Assembly (NCBI GenBank): GCA_945876185.1
Contig: CAMCMZ010000023.1
Location: 1 to 49,195, forward strand
Direction of reading: 5' to 3'
DNA: 49,195 nucleotides
Origin: Candidatus Kuenenia stuttgartensis
GTDB lineage: Bacteria > Planctomycetota > UBA11346
A program made the position numbers and the translations under genes. Below, piece by piece: positions 35,958 through 44,825 of this stretch. How positions within the stretch are numbered: the first letter of the stretch is position 1; the number at the start of each line of letters is the position of its first letter. Under the pieces are notes generated by a model, which was given only the letters and a program-made list of their open reading frames with translations, did no database searches and was not told the DNA's origin.

Positions 35958-36388
35958 TCAAGCGCCGCAAGCCCCGCCCGTTCGTCGACATCCCCACCGC
36001 ATCGATGGGCGACGTCGCCTTCAACCTGATCAGCTTCTTCCTGGTCTGTTCGACCGTGGCCCAGGAATCGGGGGTGAAGATCGAATTACCCAAGGCGGCC
36101 GAGCTGGCTAACCTGGGCAAGCCGCCTGCGGTGGTGGTCACCCTCGACAACCAGGCCGACATCCGCCTGCAGGGCCAGTTGGTCGGGATCCAGGATCTCG
36201 AACTCAAGCTGGAGCTGTTGCTGGCCCAGGCCAAGAATCCCCAGGCGAAGAAGATCTATTTCAAATGCGATCGGGGGCTCGATCGGCGCCGGTTCGAACC
36301 GGTGATCGAGACCCTGGCCAAGACCGGCGCGACCATCGTCATGAGTGGTGAACGTACAGGCGGAAACCCGCCAAGGAGCAGCAAATGA
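35954..36388 (+). CDS. ExbD/TolR-type protein B, operon gene 7
   Basis: 144 residues: basic start (MIKRRKPRPF), membrane span about 19-36 with the proton-path Asp20 (MGDVAFNLISFFLVCST), and a periplasmic domain of the ExbD fold (VVVTLDNQADIRLQGQLV; KIYFKCDRGLDRRRFEPVIETLAKTGA). This copy is closer to canonical ExbD than copy A. Both neighbours overlap by ATGA, so stoichiometry is probably set by coupled translation. Two distinct ExbD subunits with one ExbB is the arrangement of several force-generating machines, including AglR/Q/S. Confidence 0.9.
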   Translation: MIKRRKPRPFVDIPTASMGDVAFNLISFFLVCSTVAQESGVKIELPKAAELANLGKPPAVVVTLDNQADIRLQGQLVGIQDLELKLELLLAQAKNPQAKKIYFKCDRGLDRRRFEPVIETLAKTGATIVMSGERTGGNPPRSSK

Positions 36389-36948
36389 GCGCATCCGACC
36401 CTGAAACCGGCCGCACTAGTGCCTACCTGACCCCGGAAGAGAGCCGTGAACTTCAGGAGTACAGGCCGGACCACGTTCTGCGCTCGTTCTCGAAGTTCCC
36501 CATCGTCATGTTCTTCGTGGTGGCCTTCGCCCTCCACGTCGTCCTGATCGGCGGGTCGTCGACCCGGTTCATCCGCGACACCTACATCGATCCGGAAGGC
36601 GCCAAGGTGCGGGCCGAGGCAGCCAAGGTCGCCGCCGAGGCCGAAGACCGCCGGCGCGAGGAAGCCGAGCGCAAGAAGCTCGACCAGGGCAAGGGCGCCA
36701 AGCCAGGCGACAAGGCGCCGGCCAAGGCGGATCCCGCCAAGCCCACCAAGCCGGCGGACGGGAAAACGGCTGATCCCACGGCCAAACCGGGCGACAAGCC
36801 TGAGGTCGGCAAGGGCGAAGACCTGCCCGATGCGATCAAGAACTCTCCGCAGATGAAGAAGATCACCGACACGGCCAAGCCAGAGGAAATTCCCAAGGCG
36901 CCCAATGACGACCGCATGCTGAAGGACATGGACAAGCTGTCGCCCTGA
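36385..36948 (+). CDS. TolA/TonB-like anchored linker protein, operon gene 8
   Basis: 187 residues: a short cytoplasmic part, one membrane span at about 38-56 (IVMFFVVAFALHVVLIGG, with an in-span His as in TonB), then a periplasmic Ala/Glu/Lys helix (EGAKVRAEAAKVAAEAEDRRREEAERKK), a Pro/Lys/Asp/Ala low-complexity stretch, and a short tail. This is the shape of TolA or TonB, which ExbB/ExbD-type motors energise. The globular C-terminal domain that those use to touch outer-membrane partners is absent. AAGGAG lies six bases before the ATG, which overlaps the previous stop. The family assignment rests on topology and context, not on a conserved domain. Confidence 0.7.
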   Translation: MSASDPETGRTSAYLTPEESRELQEYRPDHVLRSFSKFPIVMFFVVAFALHVVLIGGSSTRFIRDTYIDPEGAKVRAEAAKVAAEAEDRRREEAERKKLDQGKGAKPGDKAPAKADPAKPTKPADGKTADPTAKPGDKPEVGKGEDLPDAIKNSPQMKKITDTAKPEEIPKAPNDDRMLKDMDKLSP

Positions 36949-36956
36949 ATCTGATC

Positions 36957-38573
36957 ATGAAGCTTCTCGACCGCCGCAACCTGCCTGCGCTGCTCTGTCT
37001 GCCCCTGGGGGTGGTCGGGGACTGGCTCATTGCGCGCGGCATCACGGTGGTCGGCGATGCGGGTTTGCTCGCGTCGCGCGGTCGCGGTTGGGATCGCGTT
37101 TTCAGCGAAGGCGGCTTGGCGACGGAAGCCTGGGTGTTGGCAGCCACCTGCGTCCTTGCGGGCACCTTCATGGTTGTGGCGTCGCTCGCTGGCGCCCTGC
37201 GCGTGCCGCGCGCTCCGCGCCTGATCCGCTGGTCGATCACTGCGGCATATGTCTGCCTGGTGATCTACCTGGCGGTGCTCTGGGATGCGGTGCGGATGTT
37301 CGCGGACGCCAAGCTGCTGCCCGGGAACTCGTCGATGGATGTCTTCCACGTGCGCCTGGAATGGGCATGGTGGGCGGTCGCCCTGGTCGGCGGCCTCGCC
37401 GTGCTGCATGTGCAGTGGCTGCGCCGCAGCGTGCTGGAATCATTTTCCACCCGTTGCCCCGATCCCATCCTGCCGCCGACCGGGCCGGCAGTGGGCGACA
37501 AGATCGTCGAGAACCTGCGCAGCCATGGCCGTGAACCGGTATTCCGCAGGAGCGTCTACAGCAGCTTCATGCTGCACCTGTCTCTCATCATCATCATCCC
37601 GTGGCTGATGTCGCTGCGCGGCTGCGTTGAAGACGTCAAGATGCCCCCCGGCACGGGCGAGGCCTCGACCATCGTCCAGATGGAGATCAAGAAGCAGGTC
37701 AAGAAGAAGGAGAAGAAGAAGCGCTATGTCGTGCCCAAAGAGGCCGCGATCAGCTTCTACGTGCCGACGCTGGATGATTCCAAGGTGGAAAAGGAAGTCG
37801 ACGCGCAGACCAACCAGACCTACCAGGCCGGCATCGCCGGCGGGGCGCGCAAGGGCGCGACGCGCGGCAAGTCAGGCAAGCGTGGCAGCGGCGGACCCGG
37901 TGGCGGCGGCTGGCCGGGCGGCATGGATGACGGGATCTTCCAGTTCTACCGCATCGAATACGCCGGTTCTAAGGATTGGGACGACGGCATGACCACGGGC
38001 AATGCCGACAAGAATTTCCTCGATTACCTCCGGCGCCAGGTGCCGTATCCGGTCGCGCCCAAGGGCAAGTCGGTGCACATCGGGCAGTTGCCCCAGTTCA
38101 ACAAGGGGTTGGCCCCGCCGTTTGTCTACATGACCGGCAACGGCCGCATCTCGACCAGCCGCAAAGAGGAACAGGCCCTGCGCGAATATTGCCTGGGCGG
38201 TGGCATGCTCTTCGCCGACTGCGGCGGCCATGCCTGGGACGGGGCTTTCCGCTCTTTCATGGGTCGCGTCTTTCCCGACCTGCCCCTGGTGACGATCAGC
38301 AAAGAGGATGTTCTGTTTCAGGAACCCAACCCTCTCGGCATCGAAGGTCCGTCCCCGCTCTGGCGCCATGGCGGCAGCGAGTTCAAGGGCGTGAAATCCA
38401 ATGGCCGCTGGCTCGTGTTCTACCACCCAGGCGACTGCAACGACGCCTGGAAGGACGGCAATAACGGCCTGCGCGAAGATCTCTACCTGAACGCCTTCAT
38501 GGTCGGTGACAACGTGACCTATTACGCTGTCACCCGCTATCTCGAAGAAACCGCGAAGTATCGGAAGCGCTGA
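36957..38573 (+). CDS. multi-span membrane protein with TonB-like segment and DUF4159 domain, operon gene 9
   Basis: 538 residues. About four membrane spans occupy 8-155 and a fifth lies at about 200-215 (SFMLHLSLIIIIPWLMSL). It is followed by a very basic run (KKQVKKKEKKKRY, about 238-250) and a Gly-rich hinge (295-325). The C-terminal 210 residues match DUF4159: FQFYRIEYAGSKDWDD, then a block ending PPFVYMTGNGRI, REYCLGGGMLFADCGGHAWDGAF, and the YHPGDCNDAW region. DUF4159 proteins resemble glutamine-amidotransferase-like folds with no proven activity. The fifth span plus Lys-rich stretch looks like a TonB/TolA N-terminus, so one chain may join a motor contact to the DUF4159 domain. It starts eight bases after gene 8. 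Confidence 0.8.
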   Translation: MKLLDRRNLPALLCLPLGVVGDWLIARGITVVGDAGLLASRGRGWDRVFSEGGLATEAWVLAATCVLAGTFMVVASLAGALRVPRAPRLIRWSITAAYVCLVIYLAVLWDAVRMFADAKLLPGNSSMDVFHVRLEWAWWAVALVGGLAVLHVQWLRRSVLESFSTRCPDPILPPTGPAVGDKIVENLRSHGREPVFRRSVYSSFMLHLSLIIIIPWLMSLRGCVEDVKMPPGTGEASTIVQMEIKKQVKKKEKKKRYVVPKEAAISFYVPTLDDSKVEKEVDAQTNQTYQAGIAGGARKGATRGKSGKRGSGGPGGGGWPGGMDDGIFQFYRIEYAGSKDWDDGMTTGNADKNFLDYLRRQVPYPVAPKGKSVHIGQLPQFNKGLAPPFVYMTGNGRISTSRKEEQALREYCLGGGMLFADCGGHAWDGAFRSFMGRVFPDLPLVTISKEDVLFQEPNPLGIEGPSPLWRHGGSEFKGVKSNGRWLVFYHPGDCNDAWKDGNNGLREDLYLNAFMVGDNVTYYAVTRYLEETAKYRKR

Positions 38574-38576
38574 GCG

Positions 38577-40124
38577 ATGCGAAACGCGCGTGACATGGTG
38601 GGTTTCCTGCTGCTCGTGCCGTTCGCGGCCTGGCTGGGGGTGATATTCACCGCAGTGGTGGTCCTCACCGTCCAGGCCTGGCCGTATTTCGGCGTCGTCG
38701 GCACGCTGTCGATCCTGGCCTGGGCCGCGATCCTGGTCCTGCCCGCCTGGGTCTGGTTCCAGAGCGGCATGCGGCTGCATCTGGTGACCATCCTCTTCGC
38801 CGGGTTCTCTTTGCCTCTCATCCTTGCTCTGATCTCCATCGTCCTGGCGATGGTGTTCAAGACCGACTCCTTCCGCCTGCTTGATCTCCTGTTTTCCGCC
38901 ACCATCTACCTGCTGTGGGCGGGCACCGCCGCCGCCGCCGTGTTTTTCATCGGCTGGGGTCGGAAGACCCAGCCCCTGGCTGCCGTGGTGGCTGGTCTGG
39001 CCCTGATCACGTTGGTGACCAGCGAGATCACCAGCGCCGCCATCTACCGTCACCGTTCGAGCCACCAGGCGGAAACCGAACGCAGCAACAAGATCGCCGC
39101 AGCGCAGCGCCAGATCGAGCAGTCCGACGCCACCATGACGGATTTCAAGAAGAACCTCGCCGGCAAGGCCTTCGTCGAGGACGATGGTCTGCTGGGCGTC
39201 GACATCTCGACCCTGAAGCCCGAGGAACGCAAGCGCTTCGAGGAAGCGGCAAAGGCCAAGCAGAAGGCGGCGCAAGAACTCCAGGCGGTCGACGCCTGGA
39301 AAGCCGGCGGCAAGGTCGAGCGCAAGGTCGCGACCCCGCCCGCAGGCCCGACCACTCCGGGGGGCGAGGCGAAGAAGCCCAAGTTGGACACGGCGAAACT
39401 CGGTGACCAGGCGGGTGCCGCTGCGACCAAGGATCCCAATGCCAGCACCGGGAAATCCCTCAGCGCCCGCGAAGTCTACGAGGCGCAAAACGCGGATGTC
39501 ATCAACCGCTTCGCGGTGCGCACCGCCCTGGCGATCGCCCTCCTGGTCTCGCTCGCGTACCTCCTGCGCGCCAACAACCGGCTGCCTTTCACCCTGCCGC
39601 CCTTCCCCTGGGCGGCGGCCTGGATTGATGCAGTGTTCCCGCATCCGGATGCTCATCTGGTCCAAGGCGATCCAGCCGCACTGTGCCAGGCGGTCGTAGC
39701 GCGGGGGGGCAACCTGATCTACCTCGGCGAATCCGAGCCGCTGCCCGGGGTGGAATCCTTCCACCGCTGGCCGCGCAAACCGCTGCCCATCCTACGCATC
39801 CGCGCGGGCGAGGCCGGCTTCGACCCGACCTTCCTATTCAATGCCGCCTGGTTCGGTTCGGCGGCGGTGATCGTCAGCGATTCGGGTCGGTCCACCGCGT
39901 TGCTGGCCTCGCTCGACCGCCTGGTCGCGGCCCGGCGCAACACCCGCTCCCGCGCCAGCCCGACCCTGGACCTCATCTGGGACCTCGACGAGGCTCCGCC
40001 CGCCGAGGCGTTCGCCTGGCTGCTCAAGCACACTGCGGACACCGGCGTGCGCATCCTGCGGGTCACCCGCGATGGGAGCCTGCCAGCGGGTGAACCTGAG
40101 TTGGGGCCGGCGATTCCCGTTTGA
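38577..40124 (+). CDS. multi-span membrane protein of unknown function, operon gene 10
   Basis: 515 residues. About five membrane spans fill residues 8-155. A charged, coiled-coil-prone loop follows (160-295, QIEQSDATMTDFKKNLAG; KRFEEAAKAKQKAAQEL). One more span lies at about 312-330 (RTALAIALLVSLAYLLRAN). A soluble C-terminal domain (335-515) has alternating beta and alpha segments, such as GNLIYLGES, PILRIRAG and SAAVIVSDSGRSTALLASLDRLVAARR. I recognise no family. It begins three bases after the DUF4159 gene and closes the operon; the two are probably partners in the inner membrane. Confidence 0.7.
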   Translation: MRNARDMVGFLLLVPFAAWLGVIFTAVVVLTVQAWPYFGVVGTLSILAWAAILVLPAWVWFQSGMRLHLVTILFAGFSLPLILALISIVLAMVFKTDSFRLLDLLFSATIYLLWAGTAAAAVFFIGWGRKTQPLAAVVAGLALITLVTSEITSAAIYRHRSSHQAETERSNKIAAAQRQIEQSDATMTDFKKNLAGKAFVEDDGLLGVDISTLKPEERKRFEEAAKAKQKAAQELQAVDAWKAGGKVERKVATPPAGPTTPGGEAKKPKLDTAKLGDQAGAAATKDPNASTGKSLSAREVYEAQNADVINRFAVRTALAIALLVSLAYLLRANNRLPFTLPPFPWAAAWIDAVFPHPDAHLVQGDPAALCQAVVARGGNLIYLGESEPLPGVESFHRWPRKPLPILRIRAGEAGFDPTFLFNAAWFGSAAVIVSDSGRSTALLASLDRLVAARRNTRSRASPTLDLIWDLDEAPPAEAFAWLLKHTADTGVRILRVTRDGSLPAGEPELGPAIPV

Positions 40125-40346
40125 ATCGAAGTGGCCGGGCGCCAACTGCAGTCGCTGCATTCGCCTGGGAAACGCCAGCATTCCGTCGTGATTCCGGCTG
40201 CGCTCGCACAAGGCGACCGCCTTGGGCATTGTGTTTCCCGCATGGAATCGTGAAGTCGCAGCGCGATCGCCCCGCTGGTCCGAAGGATCGGCGCGACCGC
40301 CTTCCGACCCTGCCCATCGTCCGGCCGTGCTTCCGTGGAGATCCCC
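40125..40346 (+). promoter_or_regulatory. structured intergenic region before the RND operon
   Basis: The 222-base gap holds an outer inverted repeat GGGAAAC (40167-40173)/GTTTCCC (40233-40239) enclosing a hairpin CAAGGC-GACC-GCCTTG (40209-40224). It could terminate the envelope operon or be a leader controlling the efflux genes. No gene for a TetR- or MarR-type regulator is adjacent, and no clear promoter boxes were found. Confidence 0.4.
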
Positions 40347-41567
40347 ATGCGTTTCGTCGTCATCCTGCTGTCGGTGGTGCTGTTGTCCTCGTGCGGCGGA
40401 CCGCCTGCGCAGCCGCAGATGCCGCCGCCCGTGGTCGGCGTTGCGAACCCGATCCTCCGCGAGCTGCCCCTTGAGCGTGTCCTGTCGGGCCGGATCGAGG
40501 CAACCGAAACCGTCGAGATCTCGCCCCAGGTCAGCGGCCAGGTGCTCAAGGTGCTCGCTGCCGATGGCGCCGAATTGAAGGTTGGCGATCCGATTCTGGA
40601 GATTGATCCCGCGCCGTTCCTCGCCGCGTTGGCGCGTGCCGACGCCGGCGTCGCCCAGGCCGCCGCCAATCTGCGCCTGGCCACCGATGCCCGTGAACGC
40701 AACGCCAAGCTGGTGAAGACCGGAATCGTCCAGCAACAGGCTTACGACGACAGCATCACCGCCGCGGTGGCGGCCGAGGCCGCCCTCGCCGCGGCCAAAG
40801 CGGCCCTCACCACGGCGCAGCTCGACCGCACCAACACCGTGGTGCGCGCCCCGATCTCCGGCCGCCTGGGTATCGTCCGCACCACCACCGGCAATGTCGT
40901 CCAGGGCGGCGGCGGCTTCCCGCCCAGCGTCATCACCACCCTGGTCGCGCTCGACCCGGTGCATGCCCTCATCGACCTCGACGAGACGACCTATCGCGTC
41001 ATCGCCGAACGTCTTGCCGCCAGCGTGGCGGGGGGCGCCCCGGTGCGGGTGCGGGTCGGTGTCGCCGGCGAGGTGGGCTTTCCGCATGAGGGACGGGTGA
41101 GCGTGATCGACAACCACGTCGATGCCGGCACCGGTTCGATCCGCCTGCGCGCCACCATCGCCAATCCACGGCGGGTGCTGATTCCGGGCGCTTTCGCCCG
41201 CATCGCGATCGAGGTCGCCCCCGCCCGCCCGGTCCTGCTGGTGCACGAGCAAGCGTTGCTGTCGCAGCTGGTCACCCGCTATGTGCTGACCGTCGACGCC
41301 AAGGGCATCACCGCTTTCCGGCCGGTGCAACCCGGGACGGCCCACGGCGTTCTGCGCGAGGTGAGCGGCCTCGCCCCGACCGATCGGGTGGTGGCGACCA
41401 ACCTGGCCAAGATCTTCTTTCCGGGCATGCCGGTGCTGCCGGAACCGGTCGATATGGAAACCTTGCAGAAGCCGGCGGATGCACCTGCTGGCAACCCGGC
41501 CGCGCCCGCCGGCCCGGCGTCTTCCGCCAACACGGCTGCGCCGGCCAGCGCCCCGGCGCAGAAATAA
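40347..41567 (+). CDS. RND efflux periplasmic adaptor (membrane fusion) lipoprotein
   Basis: 406 residues, AcrA/MexA-type adaptor that joins an RND pump to an outer-membrane channel. A lipoprotein signal ends LLSSC, with Cys16 lipidated. The barrel-sandwich (lipoyl) half-motifs are RIEATETVEISPQVSGQVLKV and TVVRAPISGRLGIVR, around a short helical hairpin (about 90-160). The beta-barrel domain follows (VHALIDLDETTYRVIAERL; RIAIEVAPARPVLLVHEQAL). The C-terminus is a Pro/Ala-rich tail. ATG 40347 has GGAG six bases upstream and gives the correct signal; a GTG 12 bases earlier is in frame. The pump gene starts six bases after the stop. Confidence 0.92.
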   Translation: MRFVVILLSVVLLSSCGGPPAQPQMPPPVVGVANPILRELPLERVLSGRIEATETVEISPQVSGQVLKVLAADGAELKVGDPILEIDPAPFLAALARADAGVAQAAANLRLATDARERNAKLVKTGIVQQQAYDDSITAAVAAEAALAAAKAALTTAQLDRTNTVVRAPISGRLGIVRTTTGNVVQGGGGFPPSVITTLVALDPVHALIDLDETTYRVIAERLAASVAGGAPVRVRVGVAGEVGFPHEGRVSVIDNHVDAGTGSIRLRATIANPRRVLIPGAFARIAIEVAPARPVLLVHEQALLSQLVTRYVLTVDAKGITAFRPVQPGTAHGVLREVSGLAPTDRVVATNLAKIFFPGMPVLPEPVDMETLQKPADAPAGNPAAPAGPASSANTAAPASAPAQK

Positions 41568-41573
41568 GCCGCC

Positions 41574-44500
41574 ATGCGCCTGCCGCAGTTCTTCATCGAT
41601 CGCCCGATCTTCGCTGCCGTCCTTTCGGTGGTGATCACCCTCCTCGGCGTGCTCGCGCTCTACCGCCTGCCGGTGAGCGAGTACCCGGAAGTCGTGCCGC
41701 CGAGCATCGGCATCAAGGCCGCCTATCCGGGCGCTAGCCCCGAAACCGTCGCCGCGACCGTGGCCGGGCCGCTGGAACAGCAGATGACCGGGCTGAAGGG
41801 CCTGCTCTACCAAAGTAGCCAGTCGACGCCGGACGGCTCGATGCAGCTCACCCTTACCTTCGCCCTCGGCACCGACCTCAACCGCCAGCTGACCGAGATC
41901 CAGAACCGCATCCAGCGTGCCTTGCCACGCCTGCCCGAGGAAGTTCGCCGCCTCGGCGTGGTCGCTGAGCAGAGCACTCCCAACATCCTGATGGTGGTCG
42001 GGCTGTATGCGCCCGCCGGCGGGATCAGCACCCTCGACCTCGCCAACTTCGCGCGCCAACGCATCCGCGACCAGCTCACGCGGATTCCCGGGGTCAGCGA
42101 CGCGCCAGTGTTCGGCGCGGGCGAATACGCGATGCGGGTCTGGCTCGATCCCGAGCGCATGGCCGCGCGTGGCCTATCCCCGTCCGACGTGGTCGCGGCC
42201 ATCCGGGAGCAGAACGCGCAGGTCGCCGCCGGCAGCCTGGCGCAACAGCCGGTCGCCGCCCCGACCGGCTTCGAACTCACCATCACCACCCAGGGTCGCC
42301 TGAGCGATCCGGCCGAATTCGCCGCGATCGTCCTGCGTCGTAGCCCTGACGGCCGGATGATCCGCCTGGGCGACGTGGCCCGGGTCGAACTTGGCGCGGA
42401 CGGCTATGGCATCCGCGGCATGCTCAACAACCAGCCGATGGTCGCCATTCCGATCTTCCAGGCTCCGGGCAGCAACGCCCTCAACGTTTCAAGAGACGTG
42501 CGTGCAGCGATGCAGCGGCTGAACGGTGATCTGCCAACCGGGGTGAAACAGGAGGTCATCTACGATCCGACCGAGTTCATCCGCATCTCGATCGACGAGG
42601 TGCAATGGACCCTGCTGGAGGCCCTGCTCCTGGTGGTGCTGGTGGTGATCGTCTTCCTACAGACCTGGCGCGCGTCGATCATCCCGCTCATCGCGGTGCC
42701 GGTGTCGATCATCGGCACCCTCGCGGTGATGGTGCCGCTCGGTTTCACCATCAACGCCTTGACCCTGTTCGGCCTCGTTCTGGCCATCGGCATCGTGGTC
42801 GATGACGCGATCGTGGTGGTGGAAAACGTTGAACGGAACCTGGCCAAAGGGCTGACCTCGCGCGCGGCCACGCGCCAGGCCATGCGCGAGGTGTCGGGGC
42901 CCATCCTCGCCACCGCCCTGGTGCTGGGTTCGGTGTTCATCCCGACTGCCTTCATCAGCGGACTGACCGGCCAGTTCTACCAGCAGTTCGCCCTGACCAT
43001 CGCGATCTCGACCGTGATCTCGGCGTTCAACTCGCTGACCCTGTCGCCGGCCCTGGCTGCGCTGCTGCTGAAGCCGCACCAGGCCGGCCACGCGCCGGGC
43101 GGACTGCTGCTCGGCTGGTTCTTCCGTGGCTTCAACCGGGCGTTCGGCACCGCGGTGTCCGGTTACGTTGCGACCACCACCGGAGTGGTGCGGCGGTCGG
43201 GCATGGCGCTGATCGTCTACGTCCTGCTGGTCGGGGCCGGATTCATGCTGTTCCAGGGCACGCCGACTTCGTTCATCCCGGCCCAGGACAAGGGCTACCT
43301 GTTCGCCATCACCAAGCTGCCCGACGGGGCCTCGCTCGATCGCACCGAAAAGGTCATGCGCGAGATGGGCCGGATCGCCAAAGAGAACCCGGCGGTCGAG
43401 CGCGTGGTCCAGTTCACCGGGCTGTCGCCCACCTTCGTGCCGCAGTCGAACTTCGGCATCATGTTCGTCGGCCTGAAACCGCACGCCGAACGGTTGTCGG
43501 GCATGCCCGGGGTCGGCGCGATCGTGGGCCAGATCATGGGCCAGTACCTGGCCATTCCGGATGCGTTCACCTTCATCCTGCCGCCGCCACCCATTCTCGG
43601 CCTGGGCGAAAGCACCGGCTTCAAGCTGTACCTCAAGGACACCGGCAACGTCGGCATCAAGGCCCTGTTCGATGCCAAGGACGCCATCGCCGGCGCGGCC
43701 ATGATGGATCCGCAGCATCGGCTCGGCCCTATCCTGTCCTATTCCTCGCTTGGCACGCCCCGCGTGACCATCGATATCGACAAGGAGCAGATCCTGGCGC
43801 AGGGCCTGCGCCTGAATGACGTCTACGACGCGCTCACCGGTTATTTCGGCCAGTATTACGCGAACGATTTCAACCGCTTCAACCGCACCTACCAGGTGAC
43901 GGTGTCGGCGGATGCCTCCTTCCGCTCGGCCCTGGCCGACTTCGAACGGATCAAGGTGAAGAACGGCACGGGCGGCATGGTGCCGCTGTCCGCTTTCGTC
44001 CGGGTCCGCGAAACCAGCGGGCCGGATCGCGTCCTGGGCTACAACACCAGCCTGGCGCTCGATGTCATGGGCTCGGCCGCCCCGGGCCGCACCGGCGACG
44101 AGGCCAAGCAGGCGATGGAAGAGATCCTGGCGAAGACGCTGCCGCGCGACATCTCCTACGAATGGACGGATCTGACCTACCAGCAGGACCTCGCCGGCAA
44201 CACGGCGGTGTACGTCTTCCCGATGTGCGTCCTGCTGGTATTCCTCGTCCTTGCCGCGTTCTACGAGTCCTTGGTTCTGCCGCTCGCGATCATCCTGATC
44301 GTGCCGCTGACCGTGCTCGCCGGCCTCGGCGGCGTCTGGCTGATGGCGCTCGCCGGTCTCGGCTTCCCCGACAACAACATCATGACCCAGATCGGGTTGA
44401 TCGTGCTGGTCGGCCTCGCCTGCAAGAATGCAATCCTGGTCGTCGAATTCGCGCGTGACGCCGAGATCCATCATGGGCTGAAGCCTTATGACGCGGTGTT

Positions 44501-44813
44501 GGAGGCCTGCCGCCTGCGCCTGCGCCCGGTGGTGATGACCTCGATCGCGTTCATTCTCGGGGTGCTGCCGCTGGTGCTGGCGCACGGTGCCGGGGCCGAA
44601 CTGCGCCAGGTCACCGGCGTGGTGGTGTTCTTCGGCATGATCGGGGTGACCATCTTCGGACTCAACTTCACCCCGGTGTTCTACTACACCTTGCGCCGCA
44701 TCTTCCGTGGCAAGCTGCATGCCGCGCACGACATCGAAGAAGTCGAAGAGGCCCAGCACGTCGCTGAATTGGCTGAGAAGGGCCGCACCAGCGGCCGCCT
44801 GCCCCCGGCCTGA
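41574..44813 (+). CDS. RND efflux pump, HAE1 (AcrB) family
   Basis: 1079 residues, an inner-membrane proton/drug antiporter trimer. The opening MRLPQFFIDRPIFAAVLSVVITLLGVLALYRLPVSEYP is typical. The proton-relay residues are all kept: D410 and D411 in GIVVDDAIVVVENV, K951 in GLACKNAILVVEF, and the Arg and Thr of RLRLRPVVMTSIAFILG. Two large periplasmic loops and 12 spans are evident (LLLVVLVVIVFLQTW; VYVFPMCVLLVFLVLAAFYESL). The chain is about 30 residues longer than E. coli AcrB, chiefly a charged cytoplasmic tail. Substrates cannot be read from sequence; hydrophobic drugs, solvents or bile-like compounds are usual. No TolC-type gene follows, and the next gene is convergent 12 bases away. 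Confidence 0.95.
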   Translation: MRLPQFFIDRPIFAAVLSVVITLLGVLALYRLPVSEYPEVVPPSIGIKAAYPGASPETVAATVAGPLEQQMTGLKGLLYQSSQSTPDGSMQLTLTFALGTDLNRQLTEIQNRIQRALPRLPEEVRRLGVVAEQSTPNILMVVGLYAPAGGISTLDLANFARQRIRDQLTRIPGVSDAPVFGAGEYAMRVWLDPERMAARGLSPSDVVAAIREQNAQVAAGSLAQQPVAAPTGFELTITTQGRLSDPAEFAAIVLRRSPDGRMIRLGDVARVELGADGYGIRGMLNNQPMVAIPIFQAPGSNALNVSRDVRAAMQRLNGDLPTGVKQEVIYDPTEFIRISIDEVQWTLLEALLLVVLVVIVFLQTWRASIIPLIAVPVSIIGTLAVMVPLGFTINALTLFGLVLAIGIVVDDAIVVVENVERNLAKGLTSRAATRQAMREVSGPILATALVLGSVFIPTAFISGLTGQFYQQFALTIAISTVISAFNSLTLSPALAALLLKPHQAGHAPGGLLLGWFFRGFNRAFGTAVSGYVATTTGVVRRSGMALIVYVLLVGAGFMLFQGTPTSFIPAQDKGYLFAITKLPDGASLDRTEKVMREMGRIAKENPAVERVVQFTGLSPTFVPQSNFGIMFVGLKPHAERLSGMPGVGAIVGQIMGQYLAIPDAFTFILPPPPILGLGESTGFKLYLKDTGNVGIKALFDAKDAIAGAAMMDPQHRLGPILSYSSLGTPRVTIDIDKEQILAQGLRLNDVYDALTGYFGQYYANDFNRFNRTYQVTVSADASFRSALADFERIKVKNGTGGMVPLSAFVRVRETSGPDRVLGYNTSLALDVMGSAAPGRTGDEAKQAMEEILAKTLPRDISYEWTDLTYQQDLAGNTAVYVFPMCVLLVFLVLAAFYESLVLPLAIILIVPLTVLAGLGGVWLMALAGLGFPDNNIMTQIGLIVLVGLACKNAILVVEFARDAEIHHGLKPYDAVLEACRLRLRPVVMTSIAFILGVLPLVLAHGAGAELRQVTGVVVFFGMIGVTIFGLNFTPVFYYTLRRIFRGKLHAAHDIEEVEEAQHVAELAEKGRTSGRLPPA

Positions 44814-44825
44814 TTCGCTCGGCGT

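Noticed and set aside
21591..40124. Standard Tol-Pal or Ton locus
   Set aside because: No Pal, TolB or TonB-dependent receptor is present, the linker lacks a TolA/TonB C-terminal domain, and giant TPR proteins and DUF4159 are not part of those loci.
42657..44759. 700-codon minus-strand frame opposite the RND pump
   Set aside because: His/Arg/Asp/Gln-rich, no motif; the pump frame carries all family residues.
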